47,150 nt of DNA from an uncultured Mycoplasmatota bacterium (GTDB taxonomy: Bacteria > Bacillota_I > Bacilli_A > RF39 > UBA660): contig CAMLYN010000001.1 in NCBI GenBank assembly GCA_946491675.1, positions 1 through 47,150 of the forward strand, read 5' to 3'. The stretch's first letter is position 1. Each line of letters opens with the position of its first letter. The notes under the pieces were generated by a model. That model was not told the origin of the DNA, made no database searches, and saw only the letters and a program-made list of their open reading frames with translations. A program made the translations under genes and the position numbers. Shown one piece after another: positions 7,270 to 16,841 of the stretch.

Positions 7270-8393
7270 CCATCTGCACTAAGAGTAAGTTTTAAATCTC
7301 TCGTGCTACCATCACGATATACTGTAACAGTTATATCATCACCAACACTATGTTGATATAAGTAATATCTCAAATAAGCACTATTTAATACTTCTTCTCC
7401 ATCGATTGCTGTAATAATATCATTGGCTTCAATTCCTGCTTCATCAGCAGCAGAACCATTTTCTACAGATGTTACTATTACCCCGTTTTCAAGACCAGAA
7501 TTTCTAATTAAACTATAATATTGTGAATAGTAAGCATTAGAGAAATCAAGCATTGAAATACCTATTACTGGATAAGCACTAACATCTCCACTAATGATTT
7601 GTTCAGCCTTTTCCACAGCATCTTCAATTGGAATAGCAAATCCCATACCTTCAACCCCACTACTAATTAATTTTAATGAAGTAATACCAATAACTTCACC
7701 ATTAGCATTACAAAGTGGTCCACCACTATTACCTGAATTTATCGCCGCATCAGTTTGTAAAACCTTCATAACATAATCACTCGTATTAGAATTTGACACT
7801 GATACTTCAACCATTCTATCTTTACCAGAAATAATACCACGAGTTACTGTCCAAGAATAAGCACTATCAAGTGGAGCACCAACTGCAAATGCCGTATCAC
7901 CAACTCGACTTTCTTCATTATCTCCAAGTTCTGCAACAGTAAGTTCTATATCAGATTCTATTGATAACACTGCAATATCAGCATATTCATCATGACCAAC
8001 AATTTCAGTTTCTACAACATCACCATTTGTAAATGTTACAGTTACATTATCGCCATCTTCAATTACATGGTAATTTGTAAGCAAATAATAAGTATCACCA
8101 TCTTGACGGTAAACAAAACCAGTACCTGATGCTATATATGTTCCATCACGATAAGTTGAAACTACTACAACAGAGTCATATACTTTAGCAACTGCCTCAG
8201 CAATACCAGTATCATTAATTGTTACATCTCTTACTTCTTTAATTACATCTTCTGTAATAGCAACAGGAAAGAAAGATACAACAGCATACATTACTAAACA
8301 ACCTACAAAAAAGATAATAATATATGTCATTATATTTTTCGTTGCTTTTTTGTTTAAATTTTCATCAGTATTTTTATTTAACTTTTCATCCAT
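7257..8393 (-). CDS. HtrA/DegP-like membrane-anchored serine protease with PDZ domain
   Basis: The 378-residue protein has a short cytoplasmic tail, one transmembrane helix (about residues 22-42) and an extracellular S1C protease domain. The catalytic triad is visible: H109 in LTNYHVI, D139 in YADIAVL, S223 in NSGNSGGPL. A PDZ domain follows from about residue 275 (VIGISMLDF), with the binding-loop equivalent in ENGVIVTSV and AGIEANDIITAIDGE. Such proteases handle misfolded exported proteins. The start codon lies one base after the stop of the upstream Abi gene, with GAGGTTAG as ribosome site, so the two are coupled. Confidence 0.92.
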   Translation of the reverse strand: MDEKLNKNTDENLNKKATKNIMTYIIIFFVGCLVMYAVVSFFPVAITEDVIKEVRDVTINDTGIAEAVAKVYDSVVVVSTYRDGTYIASGTGFVYRQDGDTYYLLTNYHVIEDGDNVTVTFTNGDVVETEIVGHDEYADIAVLSIESDIELTVAELGDNEESRVGDTAFAVGAPLDSAYSWTVTRGIISGKDRMVEVSVSNSNTSDYVMKVLQTDAAINSGNSGGPLCNANGEVIGITSLKLISSGVEGMGFAIPIEDAVEKAEQIISGDVSAYPVIGISMLDFSNAYYSQYYSLIRNSGLENGVIVTSVENGSAADEAGIEANDIITAIDGEEVLNSAYLRYYLYQHSVGDDITVTVYRDGSTRDLKLTLSADGQTA

Positions 8394-8394
8394 C

Positions 8395-9324
8395 TCAATC
8401 TAACCTCACAATCTCTTTATAATTATTTGGAAATCCCATTGCATGTAATACTTTATCTATTTTTATTGTTTCAAGTTTTCCCGAAAGCCTATCAAGCTCA
8501 TAGCTAACCTCATTTATAAATAAAGTAAAATCATCTTCTTTTAAAATAAACTTCAAAATAATAACTAAGGCAAACAAATCATTTTTACCATAAATGTATT
8601 CATCATTAACCTTTGGTATATAAAGCAACCGATGATATTTTGTATCTTCTATTATCTTTTGTGTTTTATTGCAATAACAAATATCTTCATGAGCACACAA
8701 ATTTCGATAATTAGCCAAAATTGGCAAGTACTCTACCATACTATATATATCAACACCAAATACATCTGCAATTTCTTTTTGATCTTGATATTGTAATATT
8801 GTATAAAGTTCTCCAACAATGCCAAAAGATAAAACCTTAACAACAACCCAAAGAGGAATATAGCCATAATTTATTAAGTAGTGAGCTGTTGCAGCATGTT
8901 GCTTGCCATTGACACTAATTTGCCTTTTCATTTTTCTTATCAAGTCATTAATCTGTTTAGTCTTTTTTGAATCCTTAACAAAATTATGAGGATTTAAATA
9001 ATTGTTTTCCTTAAAACCATGGTTCTTACTCATCACATATGCTAGTATACTTTTTAAATTGTTTTCAACAATCAAAATATTTTTAAAAATAATATTTCTT
9101 AGTTGTCTATCAAAAGAAAACATTGCATATAATTCCCGAAATTTTGTCCCTTCGATAAATGTTTTACCATCCGGATTCAAAAAAACATGCCGATAACCAC
9201 TTAAAAAGAAATAATTTTCACGTAGTAAAATGGATTTAGCATTTAAAGTATCTTCAAAAACTAAACCTTTACTAGAAAGTATGTCGATTTGTTCATCTAA
9301 TGTCTTGAAAGTTTTTGTCTTCAC
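8395..9324 (-). CDS. Abi_2 (AbiD/AbiF-like) abortive infection protein
   Basis: The 309-residue protein starts LDEQIDILSSKGL, continues LLRENYFFLSGYRHVFL and FSFDRQLRNIIFKNILIVE, the standard order of the Abi_2 family. Near residue 210 it has RNLCAHED, an R-x4-H motif as in HEPN RNases, which most Abi_2 proteins share. Family members give phage resistance in lactococci; RNase activity here is inferred. The start is GTG at 9,324. It is followed one base later by the htrA-like gene, an unusual pairing of a defence gene with a housekeeping protease. Confidence 0.85.
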   Translation of the reverse strand: MKTKTFKTLDEQIDILSSKGLVFEDTLNAKSILLRENYFFLSGYRHVFLNPDGKTFIEGTKFRELYAMFSFDRQLRNIIFKNILIVENNLKSILAYVMSKNHGFKENNYLNPHNFVKDSKKTKQINDLIRKMKRQISVNGKQHAATAHYLINYGYIPLWVVVKVLSFGIVGELYTILQYQDQKEIADVFGVDIYSMVEYLPILANYRNLCAHEDICYCNKTQKIIEDTKYHRLLYIPKVNDEYIYGKNDLFALVIILKFILKEDDFTLFINEVSYELDRLSGKLETIKIDKVLHAMGFPNNYKEIVRLD

Positions 9325-9432
9325 ACACTAAACCGCCTTTACTTTAAACATTATATCACAACCGACGTAATAAATATACTAAGTTTTAATGTCTTTAGTG
9401 TAAAAAAAATGTGATAAATTAGTGAATTCGCA

Positions 9433-9965
9433 TCATTTATAGTAATTAACCACTGCTTCAGCAATTACTTTTGCAACTTTTCTTTGATATTTTTCCGTTA
9501 TCAATTTACTTCGTTCACTTGCATTCGATAAAAATCCACACTCTATTAATACTCCTCTTTTTTCTAATTTTTTATACATATACGTAGATGATGGTATCTC
9601 TTTAATTTCTCTATCCGTTTCCAAATTATTATTCAAATATTCCTGAATACTTTTTGCTAAGTTTTCATTATCCTTATTATAAAATACCTGTGCTCCATAA
9701 TACTTTTTATTACTTAAATAATTTAAATGAATCGACAAATACATGTCTGTATATTCATTATTAATTATCTTTATCCTATTATCAAAATCAGTTTTCTTTC
9801 TATGATTAGTCTCTCCATAACTTAAATCATTATCACTATCTCTCGTAAGCACTACTGTTGCTCCATACTCGCTCAAATACTCTTCTAAATATAGACTTAT
9901 ACTCAAATTAATATCTTTCTCATAAATATCTTTATAAACTGTCCCCGGATCCTTCCCCCCATGTC
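9433..9965 (-). pseudogene. C-terminal part of a cell-wall amidase split by the element
   Basis: From the junction the frame reads CAT GGG GGG AAG GAT CCG GGG ACA, that is HGGKDPGT, then VYKDIYEKDINLSISLYLEE and on to VLIECGFLSN, which contains the second part of the Amidase_3 active site (Glu in IECGF). The N-terminal half lies at 40,459-40,580 and ends VIVVDAGHGG. Joining the two at the shared CCATGTC (plus strand) gives a continuous protein of about 215 residues with a signal peptide, normal for the CwlD/AmiC-like family. As it stands this part has no proper start. Precise excision of the element should restore the gene. Confidence 0.88.
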
Positions 9966-9984
9966 AAGGAATCGGAAAAACCCC
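9959..9984. other. Left attachment site of the element
   Basis: CCATGTC (9,959-9,965) is the shared core, followed by a 5-nt gap and the arm ATCGGaaaaACCCC (9,971-9,984). The arm is the inverted partner of the arm at the right end (11 of 14 positions). Confidence 0.75.
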
Positions 9985-9991
9985 ATATTTT

Positions 9992-11596
9992 TTAAAATTG
10001 AAAATTCCACTCTATTTCAATATCTCTAGTGTTATTAATTTCATCAAGTTTTCCAATATAGATTGTATTTATAAATTCATCAATAATTGTTTTATCCAAC
10101 TTTTTTATGTGCCTATATTTTTTTATAATTTCTTCAGCACTTTTCCTGTCGGCAATTAAACTATTATAGTTATTAATTTCTTTTTCTACAGCATCCAATC
10201 TTTTCGATAAATTTTCAATTTGCTTTAAATAATCATTTGATAACATTATAAACATTTCATCAGTAATAATTCCAGTTACCTTATCTTCATAGAGATTTTT
10301 ATAATATTCTTTATTGAGTTCAATTTTTTTCTCAATGTCTCGTTTTTCTTTTTCTAGAGCATTAATTGTATTTTTATTTTTTTTATATAGTTGTTGCTCT
10401 AAATCATAAGATTTTTTCAAATAATCCTTGTCGTAATAAGAATCTAATAATTCATTAATAGCATTTAGTATTACTTTTTCAAGTTCGTCCAATCTAATGG
10501 ATCTATTATTATCACATATTTTATACTTTTTATTACCCTTACATTGTAAATAAACTGCTTTTATCGTATTACCCTCTTTTTTACTTATAGTATATACATT
10601 CCTTACAAAAACCTTATTACAACAAGAACAATAAACTTTCTTGCTAAAAAAATGAATCTCACCAGTTGAAGTTGATTTAGCATGTTTTCCTAATATCTTT
10701 TGCACTTTATCCCAAGTTTCTTTATCAACTACTGGTTCATGAGCATTATCTTTTCTACTCCAATCTTTTTTAGATACTTTTATTTTTTTATGATTTTTAT
10801 AACTTACATATGTCGACTTTCCTTGAACCAAATTTCCAATATAAACTTCATTACTTAATATTTGGGCTATTGTATCAGAATTCCACCTAACTGTTTCTAA
10901 ATTGCAACTAGGACATACAAACTTACTACCCTTTTGTTTTTTATAAACTGCTCTAGTTGGAATATTATGGTCATTTAAATATTCACATATTTTAAGATAT
11001 CCATTACCATTAGCATACATTTCAAATATTTTTTTTACTACTTCTGAAGCAACGGGATCTACAATCAGTTTATGACCTTCTTTATCTTTTTCATAACCAT
11101 AAGGAGCAAAACTACCCATATACAAGCCATCATCTCTTTTATTTTTTAATGATTTTCTAATGTTTTGGGATAAATCATCTAGATACCATTCATTAATTAA
11201 CCCGTTTATCTGTCTTGATTTTTTGTTTGCTTCAATATTTGTATCAGCATTATCTACTATACTTACAAATCTTACTCCCCATTCAATGAATTTATTATGC
11301 AAATAATTTTCAATAACACTCATATCTCTTGAAAATCTAGATTGACTTTTGCATAAAACCAAGTTGATTTTTCCACTTTCACAATCCTTGATTAATCTTT
11401 CAAAATCTGGTCTATAAGTTCCTGCTCCAGAAAAATCATCATCAGAATAAATATCTACTACATTCCAACCGTTTTGGTTAGCAAATTTTAAACACATACT
11501 TCTTTGATTGACTATACTATCACTATCATCATTTTTATTTAACTTATCTCTATCCTCATCAGATAACCGACAATAAACACCTACCTTTTCTAACAT
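9992..11596 (-). CDS. Large serine recombinase (integrase) of the element
   Basis: It cuts and joins att sites through a covalent phosphoserine. Residues 1-150 are the resolvase domain: VGVYCRLSDED with catalytic S12, VDIYSDDDFSGA, LVLCKSQSRFSRD. A recombinase domain follows (GSFAPYGYEKD, GLYMGSF), then a zinc ribbon with CSCC and a second Cys pair (LQCKGNKKYKICDNN), and a coiled coil. Length 534 residues is like TndX/TnpX (about 530). AAGGAGG lies 7 nt before the second ATG (11,596), whereas the first ATG (11,602) is only 1 nt from it, so I use 11,596. It lies 26 nt inside the left end, the usual position for its integration site. Confidence 0.93.
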   Translation of the reverse strand: MLEKVGVYCRLSDEDRDKLNKNDDSDSIVNQRSMCLKFANQNGWNVVDIYSDDDFSGAGTYRPDFERLIKDCESGKINLVLCKSQSRFSRDMSVIENYLHNKFIEWGVRFVSIVDNADTNIEANKKSRQINGLINEWYLDDLSQNIRKSLKNKRDDGLYMGSFAPYGYEKDKEGHKLIVDPVASEVVKKIFEMYANGNGYLKICEYLNDHNIPTRAVYKKQKGSKFVCPSCNLETVRWNSDTIAQILSNEVYIGNLVQGKSTYVSYKNHKKIKVSKKDWSRKDNAHEPVVDKETWDKVQKILGKHAKSTSTGEIHFFSKKVYCSCCNKVFVRNVYTISKKEGNTIKAVYLQCKGNKKYKICDNNRSIRLDELEKVILNAINELLDSYYDKDYLKKSYDLEQQLYKKNKNTINALEKEKRDIEKKIELNKEYYKNLYEDKVTGIITDEMFIMLSNDYLKQIENLSKRLDAVEKEINNYNSLIADRKSAEEIIKKYRHIKKLDKTIIDEFINTIYIGKLDEINNTRDIEIEWNFQF

Positions 11597-11666
11597 AGCC
11601 ATTCCTCCTTCATTACGAAATGACTATAAATGCATTTTATAAATACAATTATATTATAACTCTTTA

Positions 11667-11798
11667 TCATCGATTATTTAACTCCTTTTGAGAATTTTCT
11701 AATTTAATTATGACATTTAAAAGTTTTTTGTTAAATAGGAGTTTTATTTCATCTTCATTGTTATTTTTAAAGTTGTTTTTTACATTGTAATTAATCAT
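11667..11798 (-). CDS. Small conserved-looking protein upstream of the recombinase (43 aa)
   Basis: The product is MINYNVKNNFKNNNEDEIK followed by LLFNKKLLNVIIKLE and ends KELNNR. The pattern (short polar start, then a leucine/isoleucine-rich helix) resembles the small proteins found just upstream of serine recombinases in clostridial elements. GGGGG lies 13 nt before the ATG, rather far. It overlaps no other gene and is cotranscribed with the recombinase. Role unknown; an excision or control helper would be a guess. Confidence 0.5.
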   Translation of the reverse strand: MINYNVKNNFKNNNEDEIKLLFNKKLLNVIIKLENSQKELNNR

Positions 11799-11882
11799 TT
11801 TTTTATTTTTTCCCCCTTTTATATTTGTTATATTTTATTTCCCCTTATAAACAATCTCCTTTCTAAATTTTATTCTTAATAT

Positions 11883-12029
11883 TTAATTATTTTCAAAAAA
11901 ATTATTCCACTCATCAATATCGTAAAATCTTCTGTGATATAAAACAATTTGTTTCTTAATATTATTAGGGGACATAATAATATATCTATGTCCCCAAAAT
12001 TTGATCCAATTCCATTTAATTTTTTTCAT
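11883..12029 (-). CDS. Small basic, aromatic-rich protein (48 aa), unknown
   Basis: The ATG at 12,029 overlaps the stop of the preceding gene (ATGA), suggesting coupled translation. The protein begins MKKIKWNWIKFWGHRYIIM and ends DIDEWNNFFENN; it has four Trp, several Phe/Tyr and a basic N-terminal half. I do not recognise it. No independent ribosome site is visible. It could be a real tiny gene or a chance frame. Confidence 0.4.
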   Translation of the reverse strand: MKKIKWNWIKFWGHRYIIMSPNNIKKQIVLYHRRFYDIDEWNNFFENN

Positions 12030-12754
12030 ATGCTAACACTATCCATATCTTTTTGACTATTAATTAAGTTTAAATAATAATCAGGAATATTCTCATACAA
12101 ATAGTTTTGAAAATAAATATCCCATTCTTTTTCAATAGACATATAATCTTTACAAGAGTATTGCAAGGCATTTATTCTAGTTTGATAATCATCTTCATAA
12201 AAAGGATCTCCTATATCTAATGCATCAATAGAATCTTTAACCATTTCAAAGTTATCTAAAATTAATAAAAATTCTTCTTTTTTATCAAAATAACTATACT
12301 TCAAAAAATCTTTTAAAACATCTAAATCTTCGTATAATTCATATTCATACCATTGGGATAAATCACCATTTTTTATTACATAATCAAAATCACTAAATTG
12401 CATTGCTAATTTTTCATATGGAGATAATGCACTTAAAAATTCATTCCTAGGAAATTGTTCTTTACATTTATCACAACATTGATCAATAATAAACCTCCAA
12501 AGATTATTATCTACTTTTTCCAATAAAACATCTTTATCAATTTCTTTGGCTACTTTCAATTTAAAATCTAAAAATTCAAAAAACATATTAAAGTCATTTT
12601 CTTTTATAATTAAATTAATTTGATCTATTTCATCGTCAGAAAATTCAAAATCATAATTAGTCTTTTCTATTCTATTAAATAAAGTTGATAATTGTTTTTC
12701 ATCTAATTTAATATTTAAATCATGTAATAAATTCAATATTTCTTTTTTACTAAT
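12026..12754 (-). CDS. Unknown acidic protein of the element
   Basis: About 242 residues, acidic and helix-rich, with aromatic runs such as QWYEYELYEDLDVLKDF and CKDYMSIEKEWDIYF. A Cys cluster (IIDQCCDKCKEQF) may bind metal. I do not recognise the family. AAGGAGG is 7 nt before an ATT codon (12,754), while the ATG at 12,760 is only 1 nt after it; ATT fits the spacing seen elsewhere in the element, but the ATG cannot be excluded. It ends DMDSVSI, one of the shared [V/I]-x-I tails. It overlaps the small gene downstream and is 13 nt from the ArdC-like gene upstream. Confidence 0.65.
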   Translation of the reverse strand: MSKKEILNLLHDLNIKLDEKQLSTLFNRIEKTNYDFEFSDDEIDQINLIIKENDFNMFFEFLDFKLKVAKEIDKDVLLEKVDNNLWRFIIDQCCDKCKEQFPRNEFLSALSPYEKLAMQFSDFDYVIKNGDLSQWYEYELYEDLDVLKDFLKYSYFDKKEEFLLILDNFEMVKDSIDALDIGDPFYEDDYQTRINALQYSCKDYMSIEKEWDIYFQNYLYENIPDYYLNLINSQKDMDSVSI

Positions 12755-12767
12755 AATCATTCCTCCT

Positions 12768-13793
12768 TCAAATACTAACACTATTTACATTAAGTTCTTT
12801 TTCAACTATTTTATTATAATTATTAATTATTTTCCTACTATAATTAACAATAGTACTAAATGAATCATCTATTTCTTTAAAATCTTTGTTTTTGCTCCAA
12901 GAGTATAAATAAGTCTGACTATAATTGCTTGTATCTAATCCCAAATATTTAGAAACTACATAAGCAATAGCTTCTGCCTCGGTTTCGTATTTTTCTCGAT
13001 GTTGTTGATACTCCATATTATTATCTTTTAAATGTTTATGGGCTAGAGCATGAGCATATTCATGAACTATTACTTTAAGTCGCATTAAATTGCTCAAATT
13101 GTTTTTAACAACAATTGTACTATCATCAAAATTACAATATCCTTTAGCTCCTCCCTCTATATTCTCATATTTAACTTTAAAGCCATCTCTATATATAGAT
13201 TTGATAAATATATCAGCAACACTATCAGCCCTAGGATCATCTAAAATAGGATTTAATTTTTCATCAATTACATTCATTGGCATATTAGTTTGACTAACAT
13301 CAAAGACTGTACCAACATTAAATCTACTTAAATAATCCTTATAAAAAGTAATTCTATCATCGTTTTTATCACGATATATTTTCATTTCTTCATCATTTAA
13401 ACTTTTAAGTGGCTTAACTTCAAACTCATTATCACTTATTTTTATTTTAACAAGTTTAAAAAAGGATGGAACTAATATTTTAATACCAGTTTCATCCTTA
13501 TTGACATGATAACCCATTTTCAAATATGTTCTATATGATGCAACATATCTAGCATCATGATTTTGCATCCAAATTAAACAAAGATTATTAAATGAATAAT
13601 TATTAAAATTTACTATATTATCTAAAAATCTTTTAATATCGCTTTCATCTTTAAAAGTATCTAAAGCACTTTTCTTTAAATCTTTTAATATTGTTTGAAC
13701 ATCTTGTTCTATTTTTTCCTTTTCATCCTTATCTTTAGTTATATTTGCTTTATAACTCAATTCTGCAATTTCTTTAATTTTATCTTGTACCAA
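12768..13793 (-). CDS. ArdC-like antirestriction protein with metallopeptidase domain
   Basis: Residues 30-110 match the ArdC N-terminal ssDNA-binding pattern (FNNYSFNNLCLIWMQNHDARYVASYRTY). The C-terminal half is a zinc metallopeptidase with HEYAH at 244-248 and a following EAEAIAYVVSKYLGL helix. ArdC proteins protect incoming conjugative DNA from restriction, which fits an ICE. The start is TTG (13,793), 8 nt after AAGGAG. It ends ELNVNSVSI, the same last four residues (SVSI) as the unrelated downstream protein. Confidence 0.8.
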   Translation of the reverse strand: MVQDKIKEIAELSYKANITKDKDEKEKIEQDVQTILKDLKKSALDTFKDESDIKRFLDNIVNFNNYSFNNLCLIWMQNHDARYVASYRTYLKMGYHVNKDETGIKILVPSFFKLVKIKISDNEFEVKPLKSLNDEEMKIYRDKNDDRITFYKDYLSRFNVGTVFDVSQTNMPMNVIDEKLNPILDDPRADSVADIFIKSIYRDGFKVKYENIEGGAKGYCNFDDSTIVVKNNLSNLMRLKVIVHEYAHALAHKHLKDNNMEYQQHREKYETEAEAIAYVVSKYLGLDTSNYSQTYLYSWSKNKDFKEIDDSFSTIVNYSRKIINNYNKIVEKELNVNSVSI

Positions 13794-13805
13794 ATATATA
13801 TCTCC

Positions 13806-14498
13806 TTAAATTTTTATATCATCATCCATAGTAATAGAATACTCTAATTCATCATTAATAAACTGATTTAAATTATTCTTCATATCTAACATAATAGAGT
13901 ATTCACTATCCAAATTTATATCACATGGAATAAATGTTAAGTTTTCTAAACTATCGCCGTTATGTAAATTATAACTAAGTCCCATTTTTCCATTACTTAT
14001 AATTAAATCACACGAGTATTTTTCGTTTTTATCATAAAAAGATGCTAGTTCATGATAATCTTCATAATCTAGCATTTTCTCATCTTCCTTAATTCTTCTT
14101 ATTACATCTATACTATAATTAATATCAAAACTATAATGTTTTTCTAAAAACATTAAATCTTTAAACATATATTTTAATTGTTTATAAACATATTCTACTG
14201 CTGAATCATAATCTTCACTCTTAAAATATTTAGCAGATTTGAATCTCTCCTCATTAAACATATTAAATAAATTTCTATCATTTTCATCACCACAAATAAT
14301 CATAATTTGGTCTGAATTGCGAGCTTGACAAGCCCATATTACTAATGATTTTTTATCATAAATAGTTAATGTTAATCCGCTTTCCCAACCGTTGTTGAAT
14401 GTTTCATAGCATCCTTTTAAATTTGTGTTTTCTAATTTGTCTTCAAGTTTTTTAAAAAATGTTTCACTAACAACTAAACTTTTATCTTTTTCAAATAT
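13806..14498 (-). CDS. Unknown element protein read from an ATA start
   Basis: The frame is open well upstream of the first ATG (14,303). AAGGAGG lies 8 nt before ATA at 14,498; the frame then reads FEKDKSLVVSETFFKKLEDK and joins the rest without a stop. An ATT at 14,501 is a second choice. The full product has 230 residues, against 165 from the ATG. It has mixed alpha/beta character with LTIYDKKSLVIWACQARN and EKYSCDLIISNGKMGLSY. I do not recognise the family. It ends SITMDDDIKI, one of the shared tails. Confidence 0.7.
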   Translation of the reverse strand: MFEKDKSLVVSETFFKKLEDKLENTNLKGCYETFNNGWESGLTLTIYDKKSLVIWACQARNSDQIMIICGDENDRNLFNMFNEERFKSAKYFKSEDYDSAVEYVYKQLKYMFKDLMFLEKHYSFDINYSIDVIRRIKEDEKMLDYEDYHELASFYDKNEKYSCDLIISNGKMGLSYNLHNGDSLENLTFIPCDINLDSEYSIMLDMKNNLNQFINDELEYSITMDDDIKI

Positions 14499-14511
14499 AA
14501 TTAATTCCTCC

Positions 14512-14748
14512 TTAAATCCTTATATCATCATTATAATCGTAATCATATTCCTCAACTGCATCAATATATTCCAGCATAATAGATAAAGCATCATCGTAAC
14601 TTGATGATGCCATAATTCTCTCACACATTTCATTGGCTAATTCTTTTTGATTATTATTTTTTAATGCTTTTGAACTTATTGCCATTAAATTAAAAATATT
14701 TCCATTAGCACCAATTATAGGTGCTTTAGGTTTATTTTGATTTTCTAT
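14512..14748 (-). CDS. Unknown 78-residue element protein read from an ATA start
   Basis: AAGGAGG is followed by 8 nt and ATA (14,748). An in-frame TGA sits two codons before the ATA, and there is no ATG/GTG/TTG until codon 22. The product reads IENQNKPKAPIIGANGNIF, then LMAISSKALKNNNQKELAN and ends DYDYNDDIRI. The middle is helical; the tail is highly acidic and shows the [V/I]-x-I ending. It sits 3 nt from the gene on each side's ribosome site, as in a compact operon. Family unknown. Confidence 0.7.
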   Translation of the reverse strand: MENQNKPKAPIIGANGNIFNLMAISSKALKNNNQKELANEMCERIMASSSYDDALSIMLEYIDAVEEYDYDYNDDIRI

Positions 14749-14762
14749 ATTTCAATCCTCCT

Positions 14763-15017
14763 TTATATACTAATATCTTTAGAATCCATATCTGGACTTT
14801 CCTTTTCAATTATTTTAAATCTATCCTCACCAATCACTAACCCCAATGTAGAACCATTATCCCAATTAACAAAAATAGTTCCAATATCATCAACAAAATC
14901 TACTATACCATGAGTTCCTGATGGAATCGCTTGGAAATCATTCATTGAAATAAGTTCTATTTCTGTTCCCTTTGGATAACATTCTTTTATTCTTTTTATT
15001 TTATTATCTTCTATCAT
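14763..15017 (-). CDS. DUF4314 family protein
   Basis: The 84-residue product matches DUF4314: IELISMNDFQAIPSGTHGIV, then FVDDIGTIFVNWDNGSTLGL and GEDRFKII. This small SH3-like beta-barrel domain is common in conjugative elements of Firmicutes; its task is not known. Start ATG at 15,017 with AAGGAG 10 nt upstream. It ends DMDSKDISI, again the shared tail, here added beyond the end of the domain. Confidence 0.82.
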   Translation of the reverse strand: MIEDNKIKRIKECYPKGTEIELISMNDFQAIPSGTHGIVDFVDDIGTIFVNWDNGSTLGLVIGEDRFKIIEKESPDMDSKDISI

Positions 15018-15065
15018 TTAACTTCATCTCCTTAAACCCTTATTTTACATTATATATTTTAAAAT

Positions 15066-16841
15066 TTAGATAAGATCTATTTTATTGTCATTTACTGTAT
15101 TTTTTGTTTTTCTAAATTTATCTAAATTGAAACACTTTATTTCAAAATTCTTTTCTTTACTTGGCAATGGCACTTTTATTATTTTGATTGGATAATCATA
15201 AATCGTTATTATTTTGGCTTTGACAGGATACTTTCTCGTTTTCATAAATATTGCTTCCCCAAACTTGAATCGCATTAATTCATCAGACATAAGTAACTCT
15301 CTACCTAAAAGAGATTTATCATTCGAAATATTATAGTCCTGTTGTTCTAATCGCATTGATGTAGAAACTCTACTAGATGAAATAGTATACTTACCTAAAC
15401 GAGCAGAAATTTCTCTTGCAGTCTCATTATCAGATGTAAGTAAATATATCCAATTAGTAGCATTTGATTTTATCGTACCTGCTGACTCTTTATAAGTTTC
15501 TTTTAATTGATCGAAATCTTGTAAAACTAAATAAAATCTAATATTTCTTGAACGGGAAACAGTTATTTTATTTGATATTGATGGTATCGGTGGCATATTA
15601 GCAAATTCATCTAATATAAAATTAATTCTTATTGGCATTTTGCCATTATTATATGTTTGGGCTGTGTTAACTAATGCTTGATAACATTGATCAATGAATA
15701 GGCTTGCAAGTTCATGTCTTGACTCTTTTTCATCAGGTATAATTAAAAATACTGCTGTTTTCTTTTTTCCAATCTCATCTAATTCAAAATCAGTCCTACT
15801 TGTAAGATTAGCAATACCAGTATCACTAAACATTTTTATAGTAGTAGCAAGAACTGAAAATAGTGTTGCTCTTGTTTCGCCTTTAGCAAATGAACCAGTT
15901 GCATAAGACATTTTTGATAAACTACCCATTGGCTTTTGTTGAAAATATAAATCAAGAGAATTAAACCTATCTATAGTTTTAGAACCATGTTCTACTAACA
16001 AATTATATATAGAATACAAATTAACTTCTGACTCATCATCACAATCTTCAATTAAACCATAACACAAAGCTGATAAAACTGCAGTTGCAGATTTTTCCCA
16101 ATACATATCTTTAGAGCTTAAGTTTTTACAAAGAGATTTAGAAAAGTTTTCAATGATATCACCAGCAAGATCAATATTTCCTTCGTGATAATATTTATAA
16201 GCAAGATGTAGGGGATTCCACCCATCACTAGCAAGAGCATTTCTCAAATTAATTACATGAATCTTATATCCTTGTTTTTTAAGAAAATGAGCTGTAGTAT
16301 TATAAAGTTCGCCTTTAGTATCGTTGATAACCATTGACTCACCAGCATATCCTAAATTAAAAATCAAAGGCATTATCTCACAAATGGTTTTACCACTACC
16401 AGTAGAACCAACAATTAAAGTATGATCAAATGAATCATCATAATAAATACTACCATCTAATTTAGTAACAGGTATGCCACCACTTTTTAACTTATCCCCA
16501 ATATGCCATACTTTAAAGTTCTTTTTTATTTCTCTTTTAGTCATCCACCTAGAACTCCCATATTCATAAGAGCCATCAGAATCAGGCATACCCTTTTTCC
16601 TTAATAGTTTTAATTTAATATCCTTATCATACTTTAATATAAACAAGAAAAACAAAGCAGAAAGTAAAATTGTTCCAAATAATAAACCAATATCTTTTAA
16701 AGCAAGAAATGTCTTAATTATGTTAAATGTCCATTGCAATTTAATATTGTTAGTAATTATCCAAACTAAATTATAACAAATATTAGCAGATACAATAAAA
16801 ACTATAATAGCAATTAAAATATAATTAAAATATTTTCTTAT
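15066..16841 (-). CDS. VirD4/TraG-type coupling protein, ATA start
   Basis: This ATPase brings the relaxase-DNA complex to the mating channel. Walker A is GSTGSGKT (145-152), Walker B is INFILDEFANMP, and the EYGSSRWMTKREI and LVLQDFDQL motifs are typical. From the first TTG (16,739) only one membrane helix is present. The frame continues upstream to ATA at 16,841 and adds RKYFNYILIAIIVFIVSAN, the expected first helix of the family, giving 591 residues. AAGGGGG lies 10 nt upstream. The ATA overlaps the preceding gene's stop as ATAA, a coupled start. Confidence in the function is high, in the ATA start good. Confidence 0.92.
   Translation of the reverse strand: MRKYFNYILIAIIVFIVSANICYNLVWIITNNIKLQWTFNIIKTFLALKDIGLLFGTILLSALFFLFILKYDKDIKLKLLRKKGMPDSDGSYEYGSSRWMTKREIKKNFKVWHIGDKLKSGGIPVTKLDGSIYYDDSFDHTLIVGSTGSGKTICEIMPLIFNLGYAGESMVINDTKGELYNTTAHFLKKQGYKIHVINLRNALASDGWNPLHLAYKYYHEGNIDLAGDIIENFSKSLCKNLSSKDMYWEKSATAVLSALCYGLIEDCDDESEVNLYSIYNLLVEHGSKTIDRFNSLDLYFQQKPMGSLSKMSYATGSFAKGETRATLFSVLATTIKMFSDTGIANLTSRTDFELDEIGKKKTAVFLIIPDEKESRHELASLFIDQCYQALVNTAQTYNNGKMPIRINFILDEFANMPPIPSISNKITVSRSRNIRFYLVLQDFDQLKETYKESAGTIKSNATNWIYLLTSDNETAREISARLGKYTISSSRVSTSMRLEQQDYNISNDKSLLGRELLMSDELMRFKFGEAIFMKTRKYPVKAKIITIYDYPIKIIKVPLPSKEKNFEIKCFNLDKFRKTKNTVNDNKIDLI

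Noticed and set aside
11590..11669. A 26-residue frame between the 43-residue gene and the recombinase
   Set aside because: It would start at ATG in the stop overlap, but has no conserved character and runs through the recombinase ribosome site.
12754..12781. ATG at 12,760 (and ATG 32,872, ATG 11,602) as true starts
   Set aside because: They lie 1 nt after GGAGG, too close for initiation. The next codon at 7 nt is ATT, ATA or ATG in the three cases. For the first two I still mark the start as uncertain.
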